From assembly GCF_022631375.1 (NCBI RefSeq), contig NZ_JALBGC010000003.1:372001-436000 (forward strand): a stretch of DNA of 64,000 nt, written 5' to 3'. Shown here piece after piece: positions 34,521-44,902 of this stretch. The notes below the pieces were generated by a model. It was given only the letters and a program-made list of their open reading frames with translations. It ran no database searches and was not told the origin of the DNA. Made by a program: the position numbers and the translations under genes. The DNA is from Hymenobacter cyanobacteriorum (GTDB lineage Bacteria > Bacteroidota > Bacteroidia > Cytophagales > Hymenobacteraceae). The number at the start of each line of letters is the position of its first letter. Positions within the stretch are counted from its first letter, which is position 1.

Positions 34521-34610
34521 TCGGAGGCACAACGCGAAAGCGGGCGAATAATTTCCCGAAGGTAGCCGGCAAGCCATGCCTGCCGAGAACCGGACACTGA
34601 AACAGAAAAA

Positions 34611-34632
34611 CCTGCCCGAAAAATCGGACAGG
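34611..34632 (-). terminator. Terminator of the giant FG-GAP protein gene
   Basis: On the minus strand a 9-bp stem with one G-T pair (34632-34624 with 34619-34611) is followed by TTTTTCTGTTT, about 44 bases after the stop at 34676. Confidence 0.7.
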
Positions 34633-34675
34633 CTTTTCCTGTTCTCAGCTTGCCCATCGGCCCAACGGCCGGAAC

Positions 34676-37600
34676 CTAGTGCAGCACGATTTTGAAAGTA
34701 GCCGGGCCATCGCGCAGGGCGAGCCGAAGCGTATAGAGGCCGGGCGGCAGGTGGGCTGCTTCCACGGTTTGTTCGCCGTTGGCGGCCGGTGCGTAGGGCT
34801 GCTCCAGTACCAGCTGGCCCAGCGCGTTGTAGAGCCGCAGCGGGCCTGGCGTGGCGGAACGCAGCTCGTGGGGCACCAGCAGGGTGAAACGGCCGTGCGC
34901 CGGGTTGGGGTACACCCTCACGCCCGCTTCGGTCGGTTGGGCTGCCGTGGTGGCCAGGGCCACGCCGTCGTTCAGCCGCTCGTCGAGGTAGGCATTCACG
35001 CCGTTGAACTGCACCAGCGTGCAATCGAGGTCGCCGTCGCCGTCCAGGTCGCCCAGCGCCAGCCGCGAGGGGCTGCCCGTCAGCATCAGGCTGGCGGTGC
35101 GCGCAAATCGACCCGCGCCGTTGTTGAGCCGAACGTTGACGCTCGGGTAGGTATACACGTCGTAGTAGCTCAGGGCCACCACGTCGAGGTCGCCGTCGTG
35201 GTCCACATCGCCCAGGGCGAGTTGTCGCAGGCCCTTATCCATCGTCACCTGGGGGGGGGCGCCGGTGAAGCCGCCCGTGCCGTTGTTGGTCATGGTTGTC
35301 ATGGCGGAATTGTTGGCCGCATCGATTAGCCCGATGGCTAGGTCCAGGTCGCCGTCGTTGTCGAGGTCGGCCAGGGCCAGGCTCGGGACGTAATCCGTTA
35401 CCGGCAACGTGGCCCCCACGGTCAGAACGTTGGTGCCGGTATTGAGCAGCAGCCGCACCCCGTTGTGGTCGTTGGCTGTAACGGCATCCAGGTCGCCGTC
35501 GCCATCAATGTCGCCCAGGGCCAGGTCGGTGATGGGGTAATAGTAGCTCAAGTTGGGCGAGGTATAGGTGAAGTTGGCTTGCCCGTCGTTCACGGCAATG
35601 GTCACCAGCCCGGTAGTGGAATTGTCGCCCACCACAATGTCGAGGTCGCCGTCGCCGTCCATGTCGCCCACGGCCAGTTGGGTGGCAATCAGGCCCACGA
35701 AGCGCCCGGCACCGAAGGTCGCGCTGCCGTTGTTGAGGCACACGTTCACGCCCCGGCTGCCGGCGCCCACAATCACGTCGAGGTCGCCGTCACTGTCCAC
35801 GTCGCCCAGCGCCAGCTTTTCTATTCCGTAGATGCTGGTGGTGATGTTGGTGCCGGCGCTGAACTGGCCCTGCCCATTGTTGAGCCGCACGCCCACCCGG
35901 GCCGGCGAATACGACAGCCCCGTTTCAAGGGCCGTAATCATGTCCAAATCGCCGTCGTTGTCGAGGTCGCCCATTGCCAGGCCCGCGGCATACTGGCCCA
36001 TGGCCACAAGGGGCCCCGGCACAAACCCGCCGCGCCCGGTGCCTCCGGTGGCCGCCGTGAACTGGTACACCTGGGGGCTCACCAAAGCCCCGGTCGTCGT
36101 CTGCATGCTGCGGGGCAGGCTCACGCTGATTTGCTCGCCGGGCGCGAAGTCCTGGCTGGGGTCAAAGCTCAGGGCAGCAGTGCCGCCCCCGCTGAGCGTG
36201 CCGGGTCGTTTGCCCCGCAACTGGCTGCCAAACACGCGCATAGTGCCCGCCGAGGCTGCCGTAATGGCCGCCGGAAACGTGACGCCAACAGCCGCATTCC
36301 GCGCCACCGACGGGGCGTTGGCCGCGGGCAGCAGCTGCGTGGCCACCACCTGCGGGGCCACGGCAAAGGCCGTGGCCGAGGTGCCCGTACCATTGGGTGT
36401 GGTAATCGAAATAGCCCCCGTAGTGGCCCCGGTGGGCACGTTCACGGTGATGCGCGTATTGGAATTGATGACGAAGCCCGGCGCGTTGGTGCCGTTGAAG
36501 CGCACGGCCGTGGTGCCCGCGAATGCTGTGCCCGTAATTACCACGGGCGTGCCCACCGCGCCCGACGTGGGCGTGAAGCTGGTGATGACCGGCAGGGGCA
36601 GCGGCCCGTTGTAGAACACCGTGAGGTAGGGATAAGTCGTGACAAAGTCCAGGTCGCCGTCGCCGTCCACATCGGCCAGAGCGGGGCGGCGGGGCTTATC
36701 GGAAACAGCGAAATCCTGCACCGGCGTAAACGTGCCCGTTCCGTTGTTCAGGAGTACCTGCCCCGTGTAGAAGTTCGGGCTGCTCGTTACCAGGTCTAGG
36801 TCGCCGTCGGCATCGAGGTCACCCAGGGCCAGGCATTCGGCATCGCGGCTGGCCCAGAAGCCTCCCGCCGTAAAGGAGCCCGTGCCATCGTTGCGGGCTA
36901 TATTAACCCAGACATTGCCCCCGCCCGAAACATTGCCGCCGGTGTCGCGGAAACTGGTGCCGAGCACATCGAGGTCGCCGTCGCCATCCACGTCGGCCAA
37001 TTCAATGATTCGGTCAACATCCAGGTAGAAGGGCAGGTTTCCCCCGGGCGAAAAATGCCCCTCCCCGTCGTTCAGCCGCACCGAACTGGTGCCAAGGTTG
37101 GCCATTACTAGGTCGAGGTCGCCGTCGCCATCCACATCACCAACTTTCGGGGGCCACATACCAGCATAGCCCGATGGCCGCAGCACTTCGTTGGTGGTGC
37201 CGCTGAAATGCCCGCCGCCATCGTTGTAGCGCAGGCTGGTCGTAGTAGCAGTCGTGCCGGAGTTGGCCGTTAGTAAGTCCTGGTCGCCATCGCCGTCGAA
37301 ATCAGCCAGCACAATGCCCTGCGGGTAATCCCCCACCGGCACATCAGGCGCCGCCGTAAAAACGCCGGTGCCATTGTTCAGTCGTACGTGCACCACGTTG
37401 GCGGTTGAGTTGGTTACCGCCAGGTCCAAGTCGCCGTCGCCGTCCACATCGCCCACGGCCAGCAGGTTCAGAATGTTGCCGGAGTTGGTAATCAGCGGGG
37501 TTTCCGCCCCAAAAGTGCCCGTCCCGTTGTTGCGCTGCCACGATATCCGGTCGTTGTTATCACTCACCTGAAAGACATCCTGGTCACCGTCGCCGTCGGC

Positions 37601-40600
37601 ATCGGCCAGCACAGTTTGCCGGGCGTAGCCCTGGGTCGCAGTCGGCACGCTCAGGTAGCCCCGGCCGGTGCCGCCCACCGCCGCCCGGAACTGGAAAACG
37701 CGCTTCTGCACCCGGGCCGTGGCCGCCGTATAAGCCGGCACGCTTGCGCTCAGCACCTCGCCCGGCACGTAGGGCGTGCCGGGCGTGAGGGTAAGGGTAG
37801 CGCTGCCCGCGCCCGTGCGGGCACCGGCTAGTCGCCCACCCCGCTGCTGGCTGAATACGGTCAGGTTGGCATTGGTATTGGTGGCAATGGCCTGCCCAAA
37901 ACCCACTGCCACCGGCGTGGTAGGCGGCACCGTAGCATTGGCCACAGGATTGGTATTCAGCACCGCAATGGGCTGCAGTACGGTGAAAGCGGTAGCCGAA
38001 GTCGCCGTGCCGTTGGCGTTGGTTAGCTGCAGCGGGCCGGTGGTGGCCCCGGCCGGCACCTGCACCTCCAACCGGCCGGCCGTGCGCAGGCTGAAGCTGG
38101 TAGCAGCCGTGCCATTGAACGACACGGCAGTGGTGCCAACCAGGTCGGTACCCGTCACAACCACCGTAGCACCGGGCAGGCCGCTGGCCGGCGCAAAGCT
38201 GAGCAGCGCCGGCGCCGCCAGGCGTTGGTTTAGCCACACGCGCACCGTGGCGTTGCTGGCATCGCCCACCAGCAGGTCGAGGTCGCCGTCGCCGTCGAGG
38301 TCGCCCAGCACGGGGTGGTGGGCCTGGCCGCTGCTGCCAAAGCTCAGGCTTTCGGTGCCGCCAAACTGGCCGGTGCCGTCGTTGCGCCGCACGGCGGCCG
38401 TGGTGGGTCCGCTCACCAGCAGGTCGAGGTCGCCGTCGCCGTCGAGGTCGCCCAGGGCTAGGTCGGTGCCGGTGGCCGTCGTCTGGCTGCCAGCGAAGGT
38501 GCCGGTGCCGTTGTTGAAGCGCACCAGGCCGTTACTGGTAACCAGGTCCAGGTCGTGGTCCCCGTCGAGGTCGCCGAGGACCGCCTGGAGCAGGCCCGTG
38601 CCGGCAGCCGTCGTCTGCACGCTGGTGAACACCCCGATGCCATTGTTTAGCGCCACGCTGAGGCTGCTGCCGCTCACGCCGGCGTTGGCGGTGATGAAGT
38701 CGAGGTCGCCGTCGTTGTCCACGTCGCCCAGGCTGATGCCTGTGGGCCGGCTGCCCACGGCAACCAATAGCCGCGTAGGGAAGTGACCGGTGCCATCGTT
38801 GAACAACACGCGCACGCTGTCGCGGGCGTAGTTGGGCGCCACCAGGTCCAGGTCGCCGTCGGCATCAAGGTCGCCCAGGGCCAGGTCGCGCGTATCGTCA
38901 TCGAAGCCGCGCAGGGAGGCTTGGTTGGTAAAGCCGCCCTGCTGGTTGTTCAGGTATTCCGTTCCACTCGTCGACAACAGGTCGAAGTAGCCGTCGCCGT
39001 TGAGGTCGCCCACGACCACGTGGCGCGAGGCGGTACCGGCAAAATAGCCGTAGCTGAGCATAGTGCTATCGGGAAAGGCTCCCTCCCCGTCGTTGAAGCG
39101 CACAATGCCGCTGTTCGACAGCACGTCCAGGTCGCCGTCGCGGTCGAGGTCGCCCACCGCGAAACCCGCCGGCGAGCGGTAAGCCGCAAAGGGACGGCCG
39201 TTGCTCACGGGTAGAAACAGGCCCGTGCCGGTTCCGCCGGCGGCCATCGTAAATTCAAAAACCTGGCGCTCGGCCCGGCTGCCGTCGGTGCCGGCCAGGC
39301 GGTCGGGCACGCTCACGCTCAGCCGCTCGCCGGCGGCCAGCGGCCGGGCGGGGGCCAGCGCAACAGTGCTGCCGCTGGCCGTAGCCGTGCCGGCGGCTGT
39401 CCCGCTGCGCCGGTTGCTGAACACCCGCAGTTCGCCGGCCGAGGCCGCGCTCACCGGCCGGGCAAACGTTACGCTCACCGTCGAAGGCCGTGGGGCATTG
39501 GCCGTATTGCGGGCCGGGCTCACTTGCGTGGCCGCCAGCGTCTGCAGCACGGCAAACGAGCCGGGGGCCGTAGCCGTGCCGGCCGGCGTGGTAGCCGCCA
39601 CCGGGCCACTGGTTGCCCCGGCCGGCACAGTAGCCACCAGCTGCGTATTCGAAAGCACCGTAAAAACCGCCGTAGCTACTCCGTTAAAGCTAACCGAGGC
39701 AGTGGTTTGCAGGTTGGTGCCCGTCAGCAGTACAGCGCTGCCCACGGGGCCTGCGGCCGGCCGCAGGCCGGCGAGGGTGGGCGGCGGGCCAGGGCGGTTT
39801 AGTTTCACCAGCACCGTGTTCGAATTGTCTTCGCAGAGTTCGTCGAGGTCGAGGTCGCCGTCGAGGTCGGCCAGCACTACATTGTTCGAATCAGTTGTCG
39901 ACGTGGGAGTCAACTCCAGGGTGAACTGGCCGGCGCCGTCGTTGAGGGCGACGCCCGCACTGGTTACCAGGTCGAGGTCGCCGTCGGCATCGGTATCGCC
40001 CACGGCCAGGCTGTTCCCGCCCAGGCCCAAGATGGCCGTTTGGCTGAAATTGCCCGCCCCGTTGTTGCGGAGCACCACCACGCGGTAGCTGTAGGCGGGG
40101 TACGATTGCAGAGCCAGGTCGAGGTCGCCGTCGCCGTCGAGGTCGCCCAGCACCATTTTGCGCACCGTATTGGCCGACTGCGTGAGCGCGGCGGCCGTCG
40201 CAAAGCTGCCTGCGCCGTTGTTGAGGCTGACGGTGAGGCGCTCGTAGCCGTAGTTGTCGCGGCCGGCCACCACCACGTCGAGGTCCCCGTCCCCGTCCAC
40301 GTCGCCAATGGTCATCGCGGTAGCGGTTACGCTGCTGGCAGAAAAAACCTGGCTGGCAAAGGTACCGGCGCCATTGTTCAGCAGGGTCGTTATCTGGCCA
40401 TCGCCTACGAATAACAGGTCGAGGTCACCGTCGGCATCGGCATCAGCCAGAGCCAGCAGGGTGCTCGCACCAATTGCTCCCGAAAAACTGCTCCCTCCCG
40501 CAAAAGCTCCGCTGCCGTTGTTGAGCCAGGTCTTGCCGGTGGTAGCCGTCGCCGAGCTGACCAGGTCGAGGTCGCCGTCGCCGTCCACATCGCCCACCAC

Positions 40601-42916
40601 TACGCCACTGGCGGGGGCGGTGCCGGCCAGCGGCGTGGCGCTCGCAAATGTTCCCGTGCCGTCATTCAGCAGCAGCAGCAGGCCCTGCGCGCCTCCCGGG
40701 GCCACCAGGTCCACGTCGCCGTCGTTGTCGAAGTCGCCCGCCCGAAACCCAGTCGCCCCGGCCGTGGCCAGGGTGCCGGTGCCCACAAAATAGTGCCGCC
40801 CCGTACCGCCCACGGCGGCCGTGAACTGCACCACCTGCTTGTTTACCCGGTTGCCATCGGCAGCCTGCAGGCTGCCGGGCAGGCTCACGCTCACCAGTTC
40901 GCCCGGCGCAAACTCCTGGCTCGGGGCAAAGGTGAGCGTGGAGGTGCCGCCGCCGCTCACGGCTCCCGGCCGGCCGCCACGGCGCAGGCTGCCAAACACC
41001 CGCAGGTTGCCCGCCGTAGCCGCCGTAATGGGCACCGTGAACGTGGCTGCCACCGTGCTGGCGCGGGGCACCGCAACGGCATTGCGCGCGGGCGCAATGG
41101 CCGTGAGCAGCACCGGCACGGGAACAACAATGGTGAAAGGCGTGGGCGAAGTGGCAGTGCCGGCTTCTTCCGTCACCACCGTCACCACGCCCGAGGTGGC
41201 ACCCGCTGGCACAACCACATCAAGGCCGGTGCCCGTGCCATTGAGCACAAAGCCGGAAGCCAGCAATCCATTAAAGAACACACCGGCCACATCGGTCAGG
41301 GCCGTGCCGGTGATGGTCACGGTGGCCCCCACCGGGCCCGAAACCGGGCTCAGCCCCGTGATGACGGGCGCGGGTAGCGGGGCCAGGCTGCCCTGGTTCA
41401 GGCTGGCAAGCACCTTGCCGTGCTCGTCAGACGTAATCAGGTCGAGGTCGCCGTCGCCATCCAGGTCGCCCAGGGCCACGCCCACCGCTTGCACCGGGCT
41501 GGCCGTGCCGGGCCGGTTGAGGCGCAACGGGCGGGCCTGCACCGCAAAGCTGCCCGCCGCGTTGAGGCAGGTAAATACCCGGCCACCGGAGCCCTGCGCG
41601 ACCAGCAGGTCGAGGTCGCCATCGGCGTCGAGGTCGCCGGTGCGCAGGCCGGTGGGCGTGCTGCCCGCTGGCAGGCTGGTGGTGGCCAGCGAAGCAAACG
41701 TGCCGCTGCCGTTGTTCAGCAGCCGGCTCACCGAAGCACCGCCGGTGTTGGCCGTCAGCAGGTCGAGGTCGCCGTCGCCGTCCACGTCGGCCAGGGCCAG
41801 CTCGCTGGGCTGCAGGCCCACGGCAAAAGTAGTGGGCGCGCCAAACGTGCCCGTACCCGAGTTGCGGCACAGGCTCACGGTACCAATGGGGCTGTTCAAT
41901 GTGCCGGCGTTGCTGGTGAGCAGGTCGAGGTCACCATCGTTGTCCACATCGGCCAGGGCCACGGCCGTGGGGCCAACGCCCACTCCTACCGTAGTGGCAG
42001 CGGTGTAGAGCAGCGGCAGGGCGCCGTTGTTGTAGCGCACAGTGGCCGAGTTACCGCCGTTGTTGGCTGTCACAAAGTCGAGGTCGCCGTCGCCGTCCAC
42101 ATCGCCGGCGGCCACACTCACCGGGCGTAGGCCAACCGGCGCATTCTGCGCGCCCGTTACCGAGCCGATGAAATCGCCGGTGCCATCGTTGATGCAAACC
42201 GACACCACCGCGTTATCGGCATCGCCCACCAGCATGTCGAGGTAGCCGTCCTGGTTCACATCGGCTAGCGTTACGCCGCTGGGTGTTTGGGCCGTTACCA
42301 CGCCCGTTTTGAAGGTGAAACGGCCGTTGCCGTTGTTCAGAAAAATGCGGCAGCCGTAGAGCGCGCCGGTTGTTACCAGGTCAAGGTCGCCATCGTTGTC
42401 GAGGTCGCCCAGCACCTGGTCGCGGTTGCCCGTATTGCCCACCACGGTGGTATCGCCGAAAAAGCCTTTCCCGCCACCGCCCGTGGCCGCCGTGAACTGG
42501 TACACCTGCCGGGCCAGGGCCGTGCCGCCGGTGCTTAGCATACTGGCCGGCAGGCTCACGCTCAGCACATCGCCGGGCATAAATGCCTGGCCGGGGGCGA
42601 AGGACAGGGCCGCCGTGCCCCCGCCGCTGAGGCTGCCCGCCAACCGGCCGCCCCGCTGGGCACTATATACCCGCAGGTTGCCGGCCGATGCCGCCGAAAT
42701 TGCCTGCGAAAACCCGACGCCAACGGCGGAGCTGCGGGGTGCCGCCACGGCGTGCCGCGCGGGCTGGCGGCTCATCACCGTCACCTGCGCCTGGGCTGCC
42801 AGGCCCGGCAGCAGCCCGCCCAAAGCCAGCAGGCGATGCCACCGAGAAGCCCGGGATGTAGCAAGAAAACCGGCCCCGCCGCAGTGGGCCGCAGTGGAAG
42901 TAGAGAATGAAGCCAA
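34676..42916 (-). CDS. Giant secreted FG-GAP/VCBS protein with Ig-like and TIG domains, T9SS-sorted
   Basis: Secreted protein of 2746 residues starting at TTG (no ATG in frame before residue 48), with a signal peptide (LLALGGLLPGLAAQAQ). Five modules of about 525 residues follow. Each has an SbsA-type Ig-like domain (pattern AxxxPRxSxVxVxFxxxI...LRVF...RxG) and seven FG-GAP repeats with calcium-loop motifs of the type LGDLDGDGDLDLV, 35 in all. IPT/TIG domains (SPVSGPVG-type starts near residues 517, 1044, 1567 and 2109) separate the modules. The last about 80 residues (RVYPNPAHGRFTLLV ... LPPGLYTLRL) are a type A T9SS sorting domain. Likely a surface adhesin or matrix protein. Confidence 0.92.
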   Translation of the reverse strand: MASFSTSTAAHCGGAGFLATSRASRWHRLLALGGLLPGLAAQAQVTVMSRQPARHAVAAPRSSAVGVGFSQAISAASAGNLRVYSAQRGGRLAGSLSGGGTAALSFAPGQAFMPGDVLSVSLPASMLSTGGTALARQVYQFTAATGGGGKGFFGDTTVVGNTGNRDQVLGDLDNDGDLDLVTTGALYGCRIFLNNGNGRFTFKTGVVTAQTPSGVTLADVNQDGYLDMLVGDADNAVVSVCINDGTGDFIGSVTGAQNAPVGLRPVSVAAGDVDGDGDLDFVTANNGGNSATVRYNNGALPLLYTAATTVGVGVGPTAVALADVDNDGDLDLLTSNAGTLNSPIGTVSLCRNSGTGTFGAPTTFAVGLQPSELALADVDGDGDLDLLTANTGGASVSRLLNNGSGTFASLATTSLPAGSTPTGLRTGDLDADGDLDLLVAQGSGGRVFTCLNAAGSFAVQARPLRLNRPGTASPVQAVGVALGDLDGDGDLDLITSDEHGKVLASLNQGSLAPLPAPVITGLSPVSGPVGATVTITGTALTDVAGVFFNGLLASGFVLNGTGTGLDVVVPAGATSGVVTVVTEEAGTATSPTPFTIVVPVPVLLTAIAPARNAVAVPRASTVAATFTVPITAATAGNLRVFGSLRRGGRPGAVSGGGTSTLTFAPSQEFAPGELVSVSLPGSLQAADGNRVNKQVVQFTAAVGGTGRHYFVGTGTLATAGATGFRAGDFDNDGDVDLVAPGGAQGLLLLLNDGTGTFASATPLAGTAPASGVVVGDVDGDGDLDLVSSATATTGKTWLNNGSGAFAGGSSFSGAIGASTLLALADADADGDLDLLFVGDGQITTLLNNGAGTFASQVFSASSVTATAMTIGDVDGDGDLDVVVAGRDNYGYERLTVSLNNGAGSFATAAALTQSANTVRKMVLGDLDGDGDLDLALQSYPAYSYRVVVLRNNGAGNFSQTAILGLGGNSLAVGDTDADGDLDLVTSAGVALNDGAGQFTLELTPTSTTDSNNVVLADLDGDLDLDELCEDNSNTVLVKLNRPGPPPTLAGLRPAAGPVGSAVLLTGTNLQTTASVSFNGVATAVFTVLSNTQLVATVPAGATSGPVAATTPAGTATAPGSFAVLQTLAATQVSPARNTANAPRPSTVSVTFARPVSAASAGELRVFSNRRSGTAAGTATASGSTVALAPARPLAAGERLSVSVPDRLAGTDGSRAERQVFEFTMAAGGTGTGLFLPVSNGRPFAAYRSPAGFAVGDLDRDGDLDVLSNSGIVRFNDGEGAFPDSTMLSYGYFAGTASRHVVVGDLNGDGYFDLLSTSGTEYLNNQQGGFTNQASLRGFDDDTRDLALGDLDADGDLDLVAPNYARDSVRVLFNDGTGHFPTRLLVAVGSRPTGISLGDVDNDGDLDFITANAGVSGSSLSVALNNGIGVFTSVQTTAAGTGLLQAVLGDLDGDHDLDLVTSNGLVRFNNGTGTFAGSQTTATGTDLALGDLDGDGDLDLLVSGPTTAAVRRNDGTGQFGGTESLSFGSSGQAHHPVLGDLDGDGDLDLLVGDASNATVRVWLNQRLAAPALLSFAPASGLPGATVVVTGTDLVGTTAVSFNGTAATSFSLRTAGRLEVQVPAGATTGPLQLTNANGTATSATAFTVLQPIAVLNTNPVANATVPPTTPVAVGFGQAIATNTNANLTVFSQQRGGRLAGARTGAGSATLTLTPGTPYVPGEVLSASVPAYTAATARVQKRVFQFRAAVGGTGRGYLSVPTATQGYARQTVLADADGDGDQDVFQVSDNNDRISWQRNNGTGTFGAETPLITNSGNILNLLAVGDVDGDGDLDLAVTNSTANVVHVRLNNGTGVFTAAPDVPVGDYPQGIVLADFDGDGDQDLLTANSGTTATTTSLRYNDGGGHFSGTTNEVLRPSGYAGMWPPKVGDVDGDGDLDLVMANLGTSSVRLNDGEGHFSPGGNLPFYLDVDRIIELADVDGDGDLDVLGTSFRDTGGNVSGGGNVWVNIARNDGTGSFTAGGFWASRDAECLALGDLDADGDLDLVTSSPNFYTGQVLLNNGTGTFTPVQDFAVSDKPRRPALADVDGDGDLDFVTTYPYLTVFYNGPLPLPVITSFTPTSGAVGTPVVITGTAFAGTTAVRFNGTNAPGFVINSNTRITVNVPTGATTGAISITTPNGTGTSATAFAVAPQVVATQLLPAANAPSVARNAAVGVTFPAAITAASAGTMRVFGSQLRGKRPGTLSGGGTAALSFDPSQDFAPGEQISVSLPRSMQTTTGALVSPQVYQFTAATGGTGRGGFVPGPLVAMGQYAAGLAMGDLDNDGDLDMITALETGLSYSPARVGVRLNNGQGQFSAGTNITTSIYGIEKLALGDVDSDGDLDVIVGAGSRGVNVCLNNGSATFGAGRFVGLIATQLAVGDMDGDGDLDIVVGDNSTTGLVTIAVNDGQANFTYTSPNLSYYYPITDLALGDIDGDGDLDAVTANDHNGVRLLLNTGTNVLTVGATLPVTDYVPSLALADLDNDGDLDLAIGLIDAANNSAMTTMTNNGTGGFTGAPPQVTMDKGLRQLALGDVDHDGDLDVVALSYYDVYTYPSVNVRLNNGAGRFARTASLMLTGSPSRLALGDLDGDGDLDCTLVQFNGVNAYLDERLNDGVALATTAAQPTEAGVRVYPNPAHGRFTLLVPHELRSATPGPLRLYNALGQLVLEQPYAPAANGEQTVEAAHLPPGLYTLRLALRDGPATFKIVLH

Positions 42917-43326
42917 ACGATTGTAAATGATAAAGTAGAAGCCGAAATGAAGAAAGGCGGAAATACCTGCGCAACGAAGTTATTGTGCAAATAACCAAAT
43001 ATAAAAGTTACCGCCAGAGCTTCTCATTTCCTCCTTTTTCAGGTTTCGACAATCCTTGTTTTTCGGTGTAGCCACCAAGCTCACTGGTGTGTTGAAACGG
43101 GTGTTGAGACTGGTTTCAGCGGGGCAAACTGTGCTCAGCAAGGCAGAAGCTCCCGTTGCTCCAGCGCAGTATGCCGCATGAGGCCCGATGACTTGCCTCA
43201 GTGGTTTTGCCGCTACCGTTGCGCTGCTGACGGGCGCAGTATCGGCGGCCGGCAACCTGATAGCTGCTCTGCGTAGTAGTGACGACCTTTGCGGGCAAGT
43301 ATTGTATTGCTGCACCCGCGTTTCTC
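42917..43326. other. Intergenic region between divergent giant-protein gene and hemW
   Basis: About 410 bases. It holds a good -7 element for the minus-strand giant gene (42996-43003) and an AT-rich stretch around 42990-43075. I saw no ORF with support, no hairpin repeat and no clear hemW promoter. Confidence 0.5.
42996..43003 (-). promoter_or_regulatory. Putative -7 element of the giant FG-GAP protein gene
   Basis: TATATTTG on the minus strand, a full match to TAnnTTTG, 80 bases upstream of the TTG start. No TTTG is visible at the expected -33 position. Confidence 0.45.
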
Positions 43327-44475
43327 ATGGCCGGCCTCTATCTCCACATTCCCTTCTGCAAGCAGGCCTGCCACTACTGCGACTTTCATTTCAGCACCTC
43401 GCTGGGGCTGAAAAGCCAATTAGTAGAGGCCATCGTGCGCGAGCTGGAACTGCGTCGCGATTACCTGCCCGCCGATACTACGCTCGACACCATCTACTTC
43501 GGGGGCGGCACCCCGTCGCTGCTCACCGCCGATGAGCTGGCGCAGATTTTTGCCGCCATTCACCGCCACTTCGCGGTGTCGCCGCAGGCCGAAATCACCC
43601 TCGAAGCCAACCCCGACGACCTCAGCGCCGCCAAGCTCGCCGAGCTACAGGCCGCCGGCATCAACCGGCTCAGCATCGGCCTGCAAAGCTTCTACGAGCC
43701 GCATTTGCGCCTGATGAACCGCGCCCACACCGCCGAGGAGTCCACCACGGCCGTGCGCCGCGCCCAAGATGCGGGCTTCGAGAACATTTCCATCGACTTA
43801 ATTTACGGCGTGCCCGCGCCCGGCCACCACATCTGGGAAGCTGACCTGGCCAACGCTTTCGCGCTGGGCGTGCCGCACGTGTCGGCCTACGCCCTCACCA
43901 TCGAGCCGGGCACGGCCTTCGGGCACCGCCTGCAAAAAGGCACGTTCAAGGCGGCGCCCGATGAGTTTGTGGCCACGCAGTTCGAAATGCTGCTAGCGGC
44001 AATGCGCGCCCATGGCTACACGCAGTACGAAATCAGCAATTTCTGCCGGCCCGGCCGCGAAAGCCGCCACAACGGCAACTACTGGCGCGGGGTACCCTAC
44101 CTCGGCCTCGGCCCCAGCGCCCACAGCTACGACGGCCGCAACCGCCTCTTCACCCTGGCCAACAACCCGCAGTACGTGGCGGCGGTGCTGGAGCGCGGCG
44201 AAGTGCCCGTGACCATTGACGAGCTCAGCGCCACCGACCGCGCCAACGAGTACCTGCTCACCACCCTGCGCACCGCCCGCGGCTGCGACCTGGCCCACCT
44301 GCGCACCCACCACGGCCTCGACCTACCGGCCACCCGCGCCGCCTACCTCGCCGAGCTGCAGGCCAGCGGCTGGGCCACCATCCAAAACGAAGTGCTTACC
44401 TTGACCGACGCTGGCAAGCTGCTGGCCGACCACATTACGCTGGAGCTGTTCCAAACCCCTGCCGTAACCGAATGA
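43327..44475 (+). CDS. hemW: Radical SAM heme chaperone HemW
   Basis: Radical SAM protein of 382 residues related to coproporphyrinogen III oxidase HemN but acting as a heme chaperone. The start at 43327 gives MAGLYLHIPFCKQACHYCDF, with the 4Fe-4S cysteines at residues 11, 15 and 18. Further family segments are TIYFGGGTPSLL, EANPDDLSAAKL, INRLSIGLQSF and YEISNFCRPGRESRHN with LGLGPSAHSY. HemW lacks the extra N-terminal cysteine region needed for true HemN activity. The stop overlaps the next gene by 4 bases. Confidence 0.93.
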   Translation: MAGLYLHIPFCKQACHYCDFHFSTSLGLKSQLVEAIVRELELRRDYLPADTTLDTIYFGGGTPSLLTADELAQIFAAIHRHFAVSPQAEITLEANPDDLSAAKLAELQAAGINRLSIGLQSFYEPHLRLMNRAHTAEESTTAVRRAQDAGFENISIDLIYGVPAPGHHIWEADLANAFALGVPHVSAYALTIEPGTAFGHRLQKGTFKAAPDEFVATQFEMLLAAMRAHGYTQYEISNFCRPGRESRHNGNYWRGVPYLGLGPSAHSYDGRNRLFTLANNPQYVAAVLERGEVPVTIDELSATDRANEYLLTTLRTARGCDLAHLRTHHGLDLPATRAAYLAELQASGWATIQNEVLTLTDAGKLLADHITLELFQTPAVTE

Positions 44476-44894
44476 AACTCCTGAGCGACAGCATTGCCGA
44501 CGATGCCGACTTCTTCGTCGAGCAGATTCACCTCGTGACCATCGTCTTCGACAATACCGACGACGTGACCGTGTGGGCCACCACCCACTTCGACCACGAC
44601 ACGCACTTTTTCCACCTCGCTCTGCCCTTCAAGGCACTCGATACGCTGCTCTCGCTGGCCCATACCCGCGCCGAAGCCCTGCAGGAAGAAGTAGCCGATG
44701 CCCTCGCTACCGCCGACTGGCCCGCTCTGCTCGAATACAACTCCGACGACCGCCCGCCCGTGCCCCTGCCCAGCGTGGCCCTGAAACTATCCGTCACCTA
44801 CCCCGTGCCCGAGGAGGGCGAAGCCGAGGACGACGACCCGCAGCCCCACAACATCTTCTACCTCGAAGGCGTGTTCGTGCGCCTCGACACCTAG
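44472..44894 (+). CDS. Acidic hypothetical protein overlapping hemW
   Basis: Protein of 140 residues, acidic throughout, starting at an ATG that overlaps the hemW stop by 4 bases (ATGA), so translation is probably coupled. It begins MKLLSDSIADDADFFVEQIH and contains TIVFDNTDDVTVWATTHF and a PVPEEGEAEDDDPQ loop. No known domain was recognised and no signal peptide is present. It forms a likely three-gene transcript with hemW and the hydrolase. Confidence 0.75.
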   Translation: MKLLSDSIADDADFFVEQIHLVTIVFDNTDDVTVWATTHFDHDTHFFHLALPFKALDTLLSLAHTRAEALQEEVADALATADWPALLEYNSDDRPPVPLPSVALKLSVTYPVPEEGEAEDDDPQPHNIFYLEGVFVRLDT

Positions 44895-44902
44895 CGCCCG
44901 CC

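Noticed and set aside
34521..35024. N-terminal extension of the BamA/TamA-like protein to 785 residues
   Set aside because: The extra 168 codons overlap the giant gene on the same strand, are Arg/Ala/Pro-rich without a domain, and the signal peptide starts at 34520.
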